Positions 51,851-61,886 of a DNA stretch of 64,000 nucleotides are shown in pieces. Numbering within the stretch: the first letter of the stretch is position 1; each line of letters starts with the position of its first letter. Source of the DNA: Kentomonas sorsogonicus (Eukaryota > Euglenozoa > Kinetoplastea > Trypanosomatida > Trypanosomatidae); the NCBI GenBank assembly GCA_030347455.1, contig JAQOSZ010000009.1:545001-609000 (forward strand), written 5' to 3'. Position numbers and translations under genes: made by a program. Below the pieces are notes generated by a model, which made no database searches, was not told where the DNA came from, and worked only from the letters and a program-made list of their open reading frames with translations.

Positions 51851-54522
51851 ATGCTCTCCGACTCGCGCTCGCGCAGCCCCGTGCCGCAGCCGGTGGCGGA
51901 GGACCCGTCGGCGCTCGCGCCCACCCCTCTCAACGGCTCCGCCCCCGCGCTGTCCATTCCCGTCGTCGCCTTCGGCGTGACGCACCACATCGCCATCAGC
52001 TCCCGCAGCACCGCGCGCGACGTCGCCGAGGCGGTGGCGGTGGTGGCGGCGGGCGGCGGCGGCAAGGGCGAGGCCGGCGCGCTGTTTCTGGGAGGGCACC
52101 AGCTGGACCCCGACACCCGCGTGCGGCGCGCTGCCCGCCGGCGAGGCGCTGCACTACCACCCCCGGCCCGACTCCGCCGGCCCGCGCACCCGCCTCGCCT
52201 CCTTCCGGCGCGCGAGCGTCGCGGCGGCGGCGGCGGCCAACTGCCACACGGGCTCTCTGCGCACCGTCGGCGGCGTGCGTCCCAACGGCTCCTGCTGCTA
52301 CTACGAGCCGCTCTACGAGGGCGGCGCGGCGCCGGTCTCGCTGGCGGCGTCTGTCGGCACGCACGCGTCGTACCGCGTCCCCATCCACTCCTCGGACGAC
52401 CTCCCGTACGCCCCCAGCGCGACCGCGCCCGGCTCCTTCTGCGTGCCCTCCGCCGGCGGCCGCAGCTTTCTCGCGCGCGCGAGCGTTGCCACCACGGCGC
52501 TGTCCTCGCTCGTCGCCGCCCCCGGGCAGCGGCACGGCGCGCTCGCACCCGTCGCGGGCCCTTTTGGCGGCAGCCGCCCCGTGACGGAGGCGGGCGACAG
52601 CGCGAGCGCCGGCGGCGACAACCACGCGCGCGCGTCCCGCCGGTCCGCGGACCGCTCCAGCTCGCGCTCGCCGCCGACGCACGACGCGGACGGGCGGCCG
52701 ACGGTGTGCATCTTTGTGCGCCTGCCGTCGAGCACGGACAGCAGCAAGCTGCGCGAGCTGCGCGTCGCGGTCGACTTCCCCGCCGGCGCCCTGCGCGAGC
52801 TCTTTGCCGTTGACGCGGCGTGGCGGCTCGTCGTGGGCGACGCGGTGGTGGCCGACGAGCGGCGCACGCTGGCCGACCTCGGCGTCGAGCCGCACGCCGT
52901 CGTCAGCTTCGTGGACCCCGCGGCGCTCGAGGGCTTCCGCTCCTCCGTGCTGCAGGGGGCGCACCTGCAGCCGCTGCGCCGCGGCTCCGGTAGCCTCAGC
53001 AGCGCGCCGGCGCCGCGCGCCAGAGCATGGACGGCCGCCCGGCCGCCGGCAGCGTCAGCAGCCACCACTCCGCCGCCGCCGCGCCCGCCGCCTCCGCCGA
53101 GTCGCCGCGCACCCCCGCGGACCGCCGCCCCGCGCCGCCGACACCGACAGCGCCACCACGCGTCCCTACTGCTCCGCGCGCAAGCCGCGCTATCCCGGCG
53201 ACACGGCGGGCGACTGCGACGACGACGACGACGAGGACGGCGCCAACGGCATCACCTCCTACGGCTCCGGCGACGGCCCGCTGCTGCCGGCGGTGCTCTT
53301 CCGCGACGGCAGGGCGGTGCCCGGCTTCGCGCCGTCCGGGGCGGCGCGGCGCCTCTCAGACGACGCGGTGCGCGCGCGCGGGGGGAGCGGCAGCAGCGCG
53401 GCGAGCGCCAGCTGGGGCGCCTCCGACGGCCTCCCCGCCCTCGCCGCCCGCCGCGCCCCCGCCGCCCCCGGGGTGATCGACGTGACGGGCGACCTCAGCG
53501 CCATCGCGGACTCGGACGCGCCGCCGTCGCCGGTGTCCCCGTCGGCGGCCGCCATGCTGGCCCGGCGGCGCGCCAGCAGCACCAGCACGCGCGACTCCCT
53601 CGACGACGCGTCGCCGGCGCTGCCGCCGGCCGCGCTCCCGACGGTCCTCCCCGCCCGCCTCTCACCCAACCACGCCCCTGCCGCCCCTGCCGGCCCTGCC
53701 GGCGGAGGGGCCGAGCCGCGCTGGGCGAGCCACTCCCCCACGCCGCCGCGCGAGGAGAGCGAGAGCGTGAGCAGCGGCAGCCGCAGCCGCAGCCCCGGCG
53801 GCACGCGCAAGCGCCGCTCCTCCCCGCAGCCGCCGCGCCGGCCGACGTCGTGCAGCCCGTACGCCGACGTCACGGCGGCGGCGGCGACGCTGCGCAGCCC
53901 GGTGGACCCGCGGCCCGCGTCCATCCTGATGCCGTCGCGCCTCTCCACCGCCTCCGGCGGCGCCGCCGGCCGCATTGACATCAACAGCAGCAGCAACAGC
54001 AGCAGCAACAGCAGCAACCGCGGCTCCTCCGACGCCGGCGCGCGGCCCTCCCCGGCCGCCCCCGCCGCCGCCCCCGCGCGCCTGCGCATCACGCTGCAGG
54101 ACCCGGCCGCCCCCGGCAAGTGCCACTGCGGGCTGCCGGTGGAGCCGCCGTGCCCAGTCGGCGTGCTGCGGCAGTGGCTGCAGGAGGAGCACGACGTCGC
54201 CGCCGCCGCCGAGCGGGCGCGCCGCGAGGAGCGAAGGAAGAGCGGCAAGGCGACGGGCGGAAAGGGCGGCGGCGGCGCCGGAGCGAACGACAGCAGCAAC
54301 AACAGCAACAACAACAGCGGCAGCAGCAGCGACGGCGCGCGCCGCTCCCCGTCGGTGGACGCGGGGGAGACGACGGCGGTGACGGTCAACTACTACGACA
54401 AGGTGCGCTACGGGATCTTCTGCAACGACGCGCGGGTGCCGGCGGACGGCGAGGACGCCTCCTTCGCCACCGTCACGCGCGGCAAGAACGACTGCATCTT
54501 CTCCCTCCGCGAGCTGCAGTAG
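51851..54522 (+). CDS. Large low-complexity protein with ubiquitin-like segments (frame-broken)
   Basis: About 890 residues. Start MLSDSRSRSPVPQPVAED. Three stretches look ubiquitin-like. First, residues 30-95: IPVVAFGVTHHIAISSRSTA, then LFLGGHQLDPDTRV. Second, nt 52700-52925: CIFVRLPSSTD, LRELRVAVDFPAGALRELF, VVGDAVVADERRTLADLGV, HAVVSFVDP, with the extended-strand, helix, I-F-x-G-x-x-L order. Third, the C-terminus: RLRITLQDPAAPGKC, VGVLRQWLQEEHDVA, then GIFCNDARVPADGED. Between them lie Ser/Pro/Arg-rich disordered linkers with SR-type patches (SRSRSPGG). No terminal Gly-Gly, so it is not a conjugated modifier; adaptor use is more likely. Frame changes near 52130, 53020 and 53120. The middle domain is the most convincing. 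Confidence 0.7.
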
Positions 54523-55004
54523 TGCGGTGGGTGCGCAAAAAAGAAAAAAAAGGAAAAAAAAAGGAATATGAAGAGACGACCCAGAGAGAAATGCGCTAGA
54601 GACGCAAAGGGGACGACCTCACCTCTGCTTCCTTGCTGATTTCTTTCTCTTCTTCCTCTTCTTCCTTTTTTTCTTTTCTTTCTATTGCTCCAAGGTAGAG
54701 GAGCACGCACAAGTTGGGTCGTGTCTCGCTGCGACCCGCTGCCCTCAGCCCCGTTCCTCACCTTTTCTCCCTTTTCCTTTTAGAAGTTACGCTTTGAAAA
54801 GATGACTGAAACAGCGGGAGTAGAATGAGGAAAAATGAAATGAATTCGCTCCTCTGAGATTGCTCGCTCTTTTTATTATCCTTTCTTCTTTCACTCTCGC
54901 CACAATGCCAAAGCGTACACATATATATGTTTCTCCTTCCTAAAACAATCATTCATCTTGTCACCACTATTCATTATTCATTTGTATTTCACCCTTTAGA
55001 CTTC

Positions 55005-55035
<31 letters not shown>

Positions 55036-56002
55036 TTTATCTCTCTTCGCCTCCTTACCCCTTTTCACGAATCCTTTTTCACCTTTTATTTTCTCCTTTT
55101 TCACGCTGTTGAGGCTGTGTAACACCCAACAACTCAATTTTTTTTTTGAAATAAAAACTACTTTCGTTTCTTCACGGCATATTCATCTAACACTCTCACC
55201 CCACTTTCCCCGCCTACCAGTCTTTATCCACTTCAGAGGGAATAAACGACGGCGGAGGAGGCGGCGGGATGACGCGACCTGCACTTGCGATTCACTCACC
55301 TGGTTGGACTTGTACCCTTCATTTTCATACGTGTATTTTATTTCTTTTTCTATTCTTCCCTCTTCATTGTTTTCGCACTTAATCAGTTCTTGTTTTCCCA
55401 ACTGCATAGTTTTCTTTTTTTTTAAATTATTTTTCCTCTCTTGTACCTGTTCTATCACTTCATTGCGAGTGCGTCTTGTTTCATTCCATTCGGCTACTTT
55501 TACCGCCTTTTTTCAAAGCGATGTCCGGCACAGGCCCGGAGGAAAAGAGGGAAGAGAAAACGCGACTCCCTCGGCGACACAGGCATGCTGTTTTTCTTTT
55601 TTCTCTTGCATAAGTAGAGTGCTGGAGAATGGGTCCGCGACAAGCCAATCACCTTCGCAAACAGTGTATGTAAACTATGTGGGTCCAAACAGCGGCATCA
55701 GCAACAACACTAACACCTAGTGCCATTACGTGCAGGCCTATTGTCCACCAGTCACTAATTGAATGATTTGCTTTCAAAACTTTTCTTCTCCCTGTATTTA
55801 TCACAGCAGGTAGAAAAAAAAAAGCGAAACCCTTTAGCAGAAGCAAAAGTAAAAAAAAAGAAGGAAAAGCTTTTTTAATAGCTTTCTGTCTTTTTGTTCC
55901 CCCCTCCTCCCCGCATCAAAAACAAGAAGAACAACTAACCTCACCGGTTACCCTTCCCCCTTTCTCCTATTACTATTCCTATTCATATTATCCACATCCA
56001 AA
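54523..56002. other. Intergenic: 1.5 kb without a supported gene
   Basis: A-rich after the stop (54536-54565), a TTA microsatellite (55007-55035), then T-rich tracts. No GC3-biased frame. Pyrimidine tracts at 55889-55912 and 55950-55985 precede the next gene. Confidence 0.6.
55007..55035. repeat. TTA trinucleotide microsatellite
   Basis: About nine TTA/ATT units within a pyrimidine-rich stretch. Confidence 0.9.
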
Positions 56003-57067
56003 ATGCTGCGTCTATGCCTCATCGCGCGCGTGGCGGTGGCCTCTACCTCTGCCCCCTCCGCCCCCTCCACAGCCGCAGCCACAGCGGCACCCGAGGCGGC
56101 CAGCGGCGAGTCCGCCGTGACCGCGTACCGCGTGCGTGTGGACAGCATGTGCGCGGCGCTGCGGGAGCGGCGGGTGGAGTTCGCGGGGGTGGCCGTGGAG
56201 CCGCGCGAGAGCGACGGGCGCGGCCTGCGCGCGGCCCAGGCCTTCCCCCAGGGCGCGACGGTGCTGCGCGCGCCGCTGGCGGAGGTGGCCGTGACGGTGG
56301 AGAGCCTGACGGCCCTGCAGGCGGCCCGCGGGGGCCCCCCGCCGCCGACGCTGGACGCGGTGCGGCGCTACCTGACGGCGCAGAGCGTGCTCGACCCCGC
56401 GCTGCACGACCAGATGCACCTCGCGCTGCTGCTGGCGGCGGAGCGGGCGCGCGAGGGCTCGCCGCTGCAGCCGTACCTCGACGCGCTGCCGCACCCCGCC
56501 GTCGACGACGCGGCCGCCGTCGCGCTGCACAAGGACACCATGGAGGCGACGGAGCTGCTCGAGTGGGAGGCGCACCGCCGCGACATGACCGCGCTGCTCG
56601 CCGGCCTGCTGCGCCGCGCCGGGGGCCCCGCGCCGCCGCCGCTCGTCGTGGCGCACTGGGCGCTGCGCACCGTGCTCGCCCGCATGTTCCTGCTCCCGGA
56701 GCACGGCGAGGCGCCGCAGCAGCACGGCAGCCGCCTCAGCTACGAGGCGCTCTCCACCGTCGAGCGCGCGCGCGGGCAGACGGAGTGGCGGCGGCGGCTG
56801 CGCGGCGTCGTGGACGGGGTGCTCGGCCGCCCCTCGCGCGCCGCGGAGTACCGCCTGGTGCCCACGCTCGTGCCGCTGCTGGACATGGTCGGCCACGCCC
56901 CCAGCGGCAACGTCGCCCTCGACGTCACCTTCCACGAGGGTCTCGGCAGCTGCGTGGAGCTGCGCACGCTGCGGGACCTGGCCGCCGGCGAGGAGATCGG
57001 GATGCGCTACAACACCCGCCTCCCGCCCGCCTTTGCGCTCTTCCGCTTCGGCTTCATCCCGCAGTGA
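56003..57067 (+). CDS. SET-domain protein lysine methyltransferase, possibly mitochondrial
   Basis: 354 residues, intact frame. The start MLRLCLIARVAVASTS suggests a mitochondrial presequence. The order is that of non-histone SET methyltransferases (SETD3/SETD6/RuBisCO LSMT type): GRGLRAAQAFPQGATVLRAP (first SET block, about 72-91), LHLALLLAAERAREGSPLQP-type iSET helix with YLDALP, then LVPTLVPLLDMVGHAPSGNV (SET core, about 290-309), then LAAGEEIGMRYNTRLPPAFA and FRFGFIP. The core normally reads DM.NH; here it is DMVGH, with Gly for the Asn that helps hold the methyl donor. The usual YG is YN. Activity is therefore uncertain. The long insert between the blocks is family-typical. Substrate unknown. 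Confidence 0.88.
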   Translation: MLRLCLIARVAVASTSAPSAPSTAAATAAPEAASGESAVTAYRVRVDSMCAALRERRVEFAGVAVEPRESDGRGLRAAQAFPQGATVLRAPLAEVAVTVESLTALQAARGGPPPPTLDAVRRYLTAQSVLDPALHDQMHLALLLAAERAREGSPLQPYLDALPHPAVDDAAAVALHKDTMEATELLEWEAHRRDMTALLAGLLRRAGGPAPPPLVVAHWALRTVLARMFLLPEHGEAPQQHGSRLSYEALSTVERARGQTEWRRRLRGVVDGVLGRPSRAAEYRLVPTLVPLLDMVGHAPSGNVALDVTFHEGLGSCVELRTLRDLAAGEEIGMRYNTRLPPAFALFRFGFIPQ

Positions 57068-57847
57068 GCGCCGCGCCTCGGCAACGGGCACTCCGTGTGT
57101 GCCTGCGCGCGCGAGCATATGACGGCTTTCTGTGTGTGTGGTGGCAACAGTGTCCGCTGGCACGGCGCCGCCGCCTTTTCGCTCCAGTCGAGTTTAATTG
57201 CTTTTCTCACACCCTCCCACACGCAGCGTTTTTTGTGTTTTTCCCCCTCCCCATCCAATGGGGTGGCGAAGCTAGTCGAACCTTTTTGAACGCTTCATAA
57301 GCGGAGAAGAGTCGAAGAGAAGTAAGAGGAGAGGAAAAAAAAAAAAAAAAGAGCGTATTAGAGAACTGCTTACTATTGAAATAATGAGTCTTTTAGCATA
57401 CATTTGGATTCCAGCAATAATAATGACGCTCCTTCTGCAACTTTCTCTTGCAAACTCATGGAAGCTATGCACTATAGCTTTCTTCTTCTTTTTTTTTTTC
57501 CCTACGGTGCTCTCCGATTTTCCTACTTTCTTTATTCCCGTCATCATTTAGCCGCGGCAAAAAACAGGAACCAGAGAGGAAAAAACCGCAACAACAGCAA
57601 CTTGCACGTAGTTCTTTCAAGCGGGCTAAGTAAAACTGTATTAAACTTTCTACTCCACTATCGTTCATCGTCGTCGAGTCGCACCCATAGAAACCCACCG
57701 GCTCTACATATCCACATCCACAAAAAGAGAGAGAGAGAAGAGAGAGGAAACGCTCTGTTTTCCTTTATCCACCAACCCCTCTTCTTTTTTTTCTTTCCCT
57801 CCTTTATTCTCACACCACCGCAAGACGCGGGGGAGGCGGCAGTCACT
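57068..57847. other. Intergenic: no gene seen
   Basis: Poly-A run (57337-57350), AT-rich sequence, then a GAGAGAGA patch (57727-57750). The pyrimidine tract CCCCTCTTCTTTTTTTTCTT (57776-57805) is followed by an AG at 57823-57824, a likely acceptor 24 bases before the ATG. Confidence 0.6.
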
Positions 57848-60047
57848 ATGCAACGTACGTTGCCACGGCTACGCGGCGCGGCGCTCGGAGTATGGCGGCC
57901 GAGGCGCGCGCAGCTCTCCACAACACCGCCGCGCGCGCTGCACAGCTCCGGCCGCCGCGCCGCCGCCGTCTCCCCACCCTCGCCGGGCGCGAGCCTCCGC
58001 GGACACCGCCTCCTGCCGCCCCTCTCCTGCGCGGCGCCTTCCTCCTCCTCCTCCCCGTCTTCCTCGCCGGGGTGCGCGTCGGCGACGCTCTTCTCCCGCC
58101 GCACCTTTTTCTTTGGCGGCTCCGACCCCACGCCCGGCCTTTCCGCCTTCCAGCAGGAGGCGCTGGAGGCGCAGGTCGCGCGGGGCATGCGGCGGTGGCG
58201 CGCGCGCGCGGACGCGGTGCTGTGGGCCGTGGAGCTGCCGTCGCGCTACGCGGTCGAGATGACGCGGCACGCGCTCAAGGCGGGCCTCGTGCTGCTGCTG
58301 GAGGGCGCCTCCCTCGTCGTCGCGCTGTACCGCGGCTGCCTGCACGAGCGGCTGCGGCGGCTCATCCGCTTCCTCATCGGCGTGCCCTTCTTCTTCGGAA
58401 CCGTCTTTCTCGTGTGCATGAACCTGTGGTTCTGGACGCCGCCCAAGCCGCCCGGCTCCGTGATGCTCGACACGAGCTGCGCGCGCGGCCTCCCGCTCTG
58501 CGACACCGTCGAGGAGCTGCTGCTCGTGTCGCTGCAGCTGCGCGCGCGGTACCACGAGATGCTGGAGGAGCAGCGCACCGGCGACGCCCGCACGCAGGCG
58601 GCGGCGGCGTCGCAGCGGCTGCTGGTGGGCGCCACGGCGCTGCCCGCCGCGGCGCAGAACGAGGTGCTGCGGGAGGTGTACGTGCTGCTGCGCTCAATGG
58701 AGCAGTGCCTGATGGACACGCCGCTGGAGCGCGACCTCATCGAGCCCTCCCTGCGCTTCTCCATGGCCGGCGGGAGCAAAATAACGAACGTGAGCCCCGC
58801 GGAGTTCACGCTGCGCGTCGTGCTCGCCATTGCGCTGGAGCAGGGCTGGGCCGACGTCATCGAGAGCTGCCGCAAGCTCTTCCGGGTGCTCGTGCGCAAC
58901 CACCCCGTGCCGCAGCAGGCCAACGTGGTGCAGTACGTCGCGGGGCTCTGCCAGCTCTCCTACGAGCTGCGCAGCGGCGGCAGCATGACGTGGCAGCAGC
59001 GCCGGCAGGTCGCGCGCGCCATCGACGGCTTCCGGCCCGAGAAGGCCGTCTCGGAGCGCTACACCATCCCGTCGGAGGTGACGTCCGTGCCGATCGCCGA
59101 CAGCGACCTCGCGACGCGCTGCGTGGTCGTGACGCGGCACTCGCCCGGGCGCAAGCCGCAGCTCATCCTCTGCTTCATCGGCAGCACCTCACTGCAGAAC
59201 TGGGTCACCAACTTTTGGTTCTTCCGGCGGCCGCTCCCCGCGTGCTACGGCGTCGGCGGCGACGTCGCGGTGCACTCGGGCTTCCTGCAGCTGCTCGAGA
59301 GCGTCCCGTACACCGACGTCGCGGCGCCGTACGACCAGATCCTGCTGGTGGGCCACAGCCTCGGTGGCGCGCTGGCGCAGCTGGCCGGCCTGCGCCTCGC
59401 GGCCGAGCGCCCCAGCCGCCGCATCACGGTCGTCACGATGGCCTCCCCGCGCGTCCTCGCGCACGGCGAGACGTGGCGGCAGACGCTGCGCCGGCAGCTC
59501 CCCAGCCCCGGCCGCTGGGCCCGCCGCCGCGCCGCCGAGCTCGCCGCCGCCGCCGCCGCCCTCGTCACCGGCCCCCCGCCACGCCGCCGCTGCCGCCGCA
59601 GACGCCCCGGCCGCGGCCGTCGCCGGCGGGGAGGATGAGGGCGCGGGGGACCCGCTGGGCGAGATCACGCTCCCGAGCAACTTTATGCACCTGCGCGGGT
59701 ACATCAACGCGGACGCGGTGCCGCACCTGCCGCCCGAGTTCTTCCTGCACTTCACGCACATTGGGCGCCCCATCCCCCTCGAGACCGGCTGCCGCAGCTT
59801 CACCTCCTTTGTGCTGTGGGGCATGTGGTCGTACCTCTTCCACTCCGCGGACATGTACCGCCGCGTGCTGGAGGAACCGGTGGTGTCCCAGACGCACGTC
59901 TACAGAGCCCCCGACCCCGACGACGACGACGACGACGAGGAGGATGAGGACATGGCGCTGCTCTCCAGCGTCGCGCAGGCGGCCGCCGGACCATTTGCGC
60001 CGAGCAACTCAGAGACCGCAAACATGATGATGCCCTTCCGCTTTTGA
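57848..60047 (+). CDS. Class 3 lipase, membrane-associated (one frame break)
   Basis: About 732 residues. ATG 57848 (MQRTLPRLRGAALGVWRPRR) gives an Arg-rich, acid-free N-terminus like a mitochondrial or glycosomal-region targeting arm. One hydrophobic segment lies at about residues 177-197 (FLIGVPFFFGTVFLVCMNLW). The alpha/beta hydrolase core comes late: QLILCFIGSTSLQNWVTNFW, VHSGFLQLLESV, then ILLVGHSLGGALAQLAGLRL with the GHSLGG nucleophile elbow (Ser about 504), and MASPRVL. After an Ala/Arg low-complexity zone where the frame changes (about 59575), FMHLRGYINADAVPHLPPEF carries the late Asp and His region of class 3 lipases; HSADMYRRVLEE may supply the catalytic His. An acidic tail ends FRF. 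The substrate is probably an acylglycerol or phospholipid. Confidence 0.88.
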
Positions 60048-60705
60048 TACGCATCCTCTCTCTCCCTCTCTCTCTTCTTTTTTTTTTCTCTTCTCCTCTT
60101 CTGTTTTCTGTTTTCTGCTTTCCCACTCTGCTCTCGTTTCCTCCGGTCTGATTCCTTCGCTATCTTCCTTTCCTTTTTCCTGCAGACAGCCGCGTGTGCC
60201 CGTCTCCCTGATATCGCCGATTTTTGTTTTTCTGTTCATCACTTCATCCTGCCGGAGCTATTTATCTGCCTTGTCTCTTTCTTTTTTTTCTTCTTGTTTT
60301 CTTTCTCTGATGCTCTGTATTTGGCACTCACCTGTCCAGTGATTATCGCTCCGCCTGTTGTTGTTCTCTCTTTTCTTTTTTCTTCCTTTAATGACTCCTT
60401 CACTGGCCATCTACAATAAAACACACCTGCATTTTCGTGATTTCAGACTCTGCGAAAGCCGTCTTCCGCTTTTATATTGACATTACTCGTTCGTACCTAC
60501 GCTCTCCTCTCTTCCTCTTGCATCCATCCTCCTTACCTTTTTTTTTTTTCTCTCTCTCTCTCTATCTATATATCTCCCCTCCCTCGTCAAGGTCCACAAC
60601 TACCTTCTCTTTTTACAGTTCCACCTTCAATTTCCTCCAACCCCCATTCCGTTCTAATTTTCTCCTACCGCTCCAAATACCAGCAGACAAGCCCCGCGCG
60701 CCGCC
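60048..60705. other. Intergenic: no gene seen
   Basis: Pyrimidine-rich throughout, with T-runs at 60079-60088 and 60538-60549 and a CTCTCTCTAT run (60550-60575). AG choices at 60683-60684 and 60687-60688 lie close to the next ATG. Confidence 0.6.
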
Positions 60706-61233
60706 ATGTCCGCTGCTGCCTCCGCCGAGCCGGAGCACACGCTTACCGTCGCGGTCGACGCCGCCGCTGCGCCGGCGCTCAAGCCCAAGAACGCGCACCG
60801 CCTGCAGCGCCTCAGCCGCAAGGCGGAGGGCATCCCCCCGCGCGCGTGGCGGGAGGGCCTGGAGGGGTGGCGCCCGGCCGGCGTGCCGCCCGGCGCTGTG
60901 CGCGCGCTGGTGGAGGGCCTGTCGGAGGAGGAGGTCGCACGCGCGCTGGCGGGACAGCCGCCGCTGTCGGTGCTGCAGCAGGAGCTCGCGCGCCGCGCCA
61001 GCCGCTTCGGCCTCGTCGCGCCCCCCGGCGCCGCCGCCCCCGCCGCCGCCCTGCAGACGCCAGCCAGCACCTTCGTCGTGGACGCGGAGACGCTGCGCAG
61101 CCGCCAGGCGCGCTTTGGGGTGCTGGAGCAGCCGCTGACCGCCGCCGCCGCCGCCGCCCCGCCCCTCACCGTCGTCAGTGAGGAGCAGCGCGCGCTGCTG
61201 GAGGCGCGCGCCCGCCGCTTCGCCCCCGCGTGA
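60706..61233 (+). CDS. Tho1/MOS11-like small RNA-binding candidate (RAxRFG repeats)
   Basis: 175 residues, intact frame. An N-terminal low-complexity part and a short helical block (VRALVEGLSEEEVARALAGQ) are followed by three spaced basic motifs: LARRASRFGLV (about residue 97), LRSRQARFGVL (about 128) and EARARRFAPA at the very end. This repeat (R-A-x-R-F-G) is the signature of the C-terminal region of yeast Tho1, plant MOS11 and animal SARNP/CIP29, which bind RNA and couple transcription to mRNA export. The N-terminal block could be a reduced SAP-like helix pair but lacks clear hallmarks. Assignment rests on motif spacing only. If right, it is an mRNA-processing factor. Confidence 0.75.
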   Translation: MSAAASAEPEHTLTVAVDAAAAPALKPKNAHRLQRLSRKAEGIPPRAWREGLEGWRPAGVPPGAVRALVEGLSEEEVARALAGQPPLSVLQQELARRASRFGLVAPPGAAAPAAALQTPASTFVVDAETLRSRQARFGVLEQPLTAAAAAAPPLTVVSEEQRALLEARARRFAPA

Positions 61234-61886
61234 GCTACGGCGCCGTCTCTTTTTACGGAGAGGGGTCACAAGAGAGACAAAGAGAAAGAGAAAGAAAGAG
61301 AGAGAGCGATAGACTGATAAAGAAGAAGGGACTAGGGTATGTGTGGGTGCACCCACTCTGCCGTCGTCCTGTTTGTGTCATAAGTGTCTCCTCTAACCTT
61401 TCTTCGTTAGCTGTTATTTGTATCTTATCTAAAGTACTGAATCTTTCTGATTTGCGACTTCATGTTCTACGCCGTACTCTGATGGCCCTGTCTACGAGCG
61501 CATCGTTTCCAGTTTTCTGTTTTTCTGTCTGACGCGATGGTGCTGCTCTGCAAGATCCATGTCCATTATCCAACGTGAGCGGTGCCTCTGGAAAAGCACC
61601 TCGTAGGACGCTCGATATGAAAAAAAAGCAAAGAATTGACACATACGCTTCACCAGACCAGATACGTGAAACCATAATGCGACCTCTATGCGCTTTCCCC
61701 TTCTCTCACCGACCTTCATCTGTGCTCGCTCGCTCCCTCTCCCTACCTTCCCCCCCCCCCCCCCCTCGTTGTAGGTACTGTCACTCTGCTTGCCTGCCTT
61801 TTCCCACGCTTAGACCCCTTTTCTCTCTCTCGCATCTCTCTTCCTATAGATCACTTACCCCCCCCCCCCCTCCAGAGTGCCGACCG
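61234..61886. other. Intergenic: no gene seen
   Basis: GA-rich patch after the stop (61262-61310). Two poly-C runs (61750-61766 and 61858-61870) flank a pyrimidine-rich stretch. The second run lies directly before the next ATG. Confidence 0.6.
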
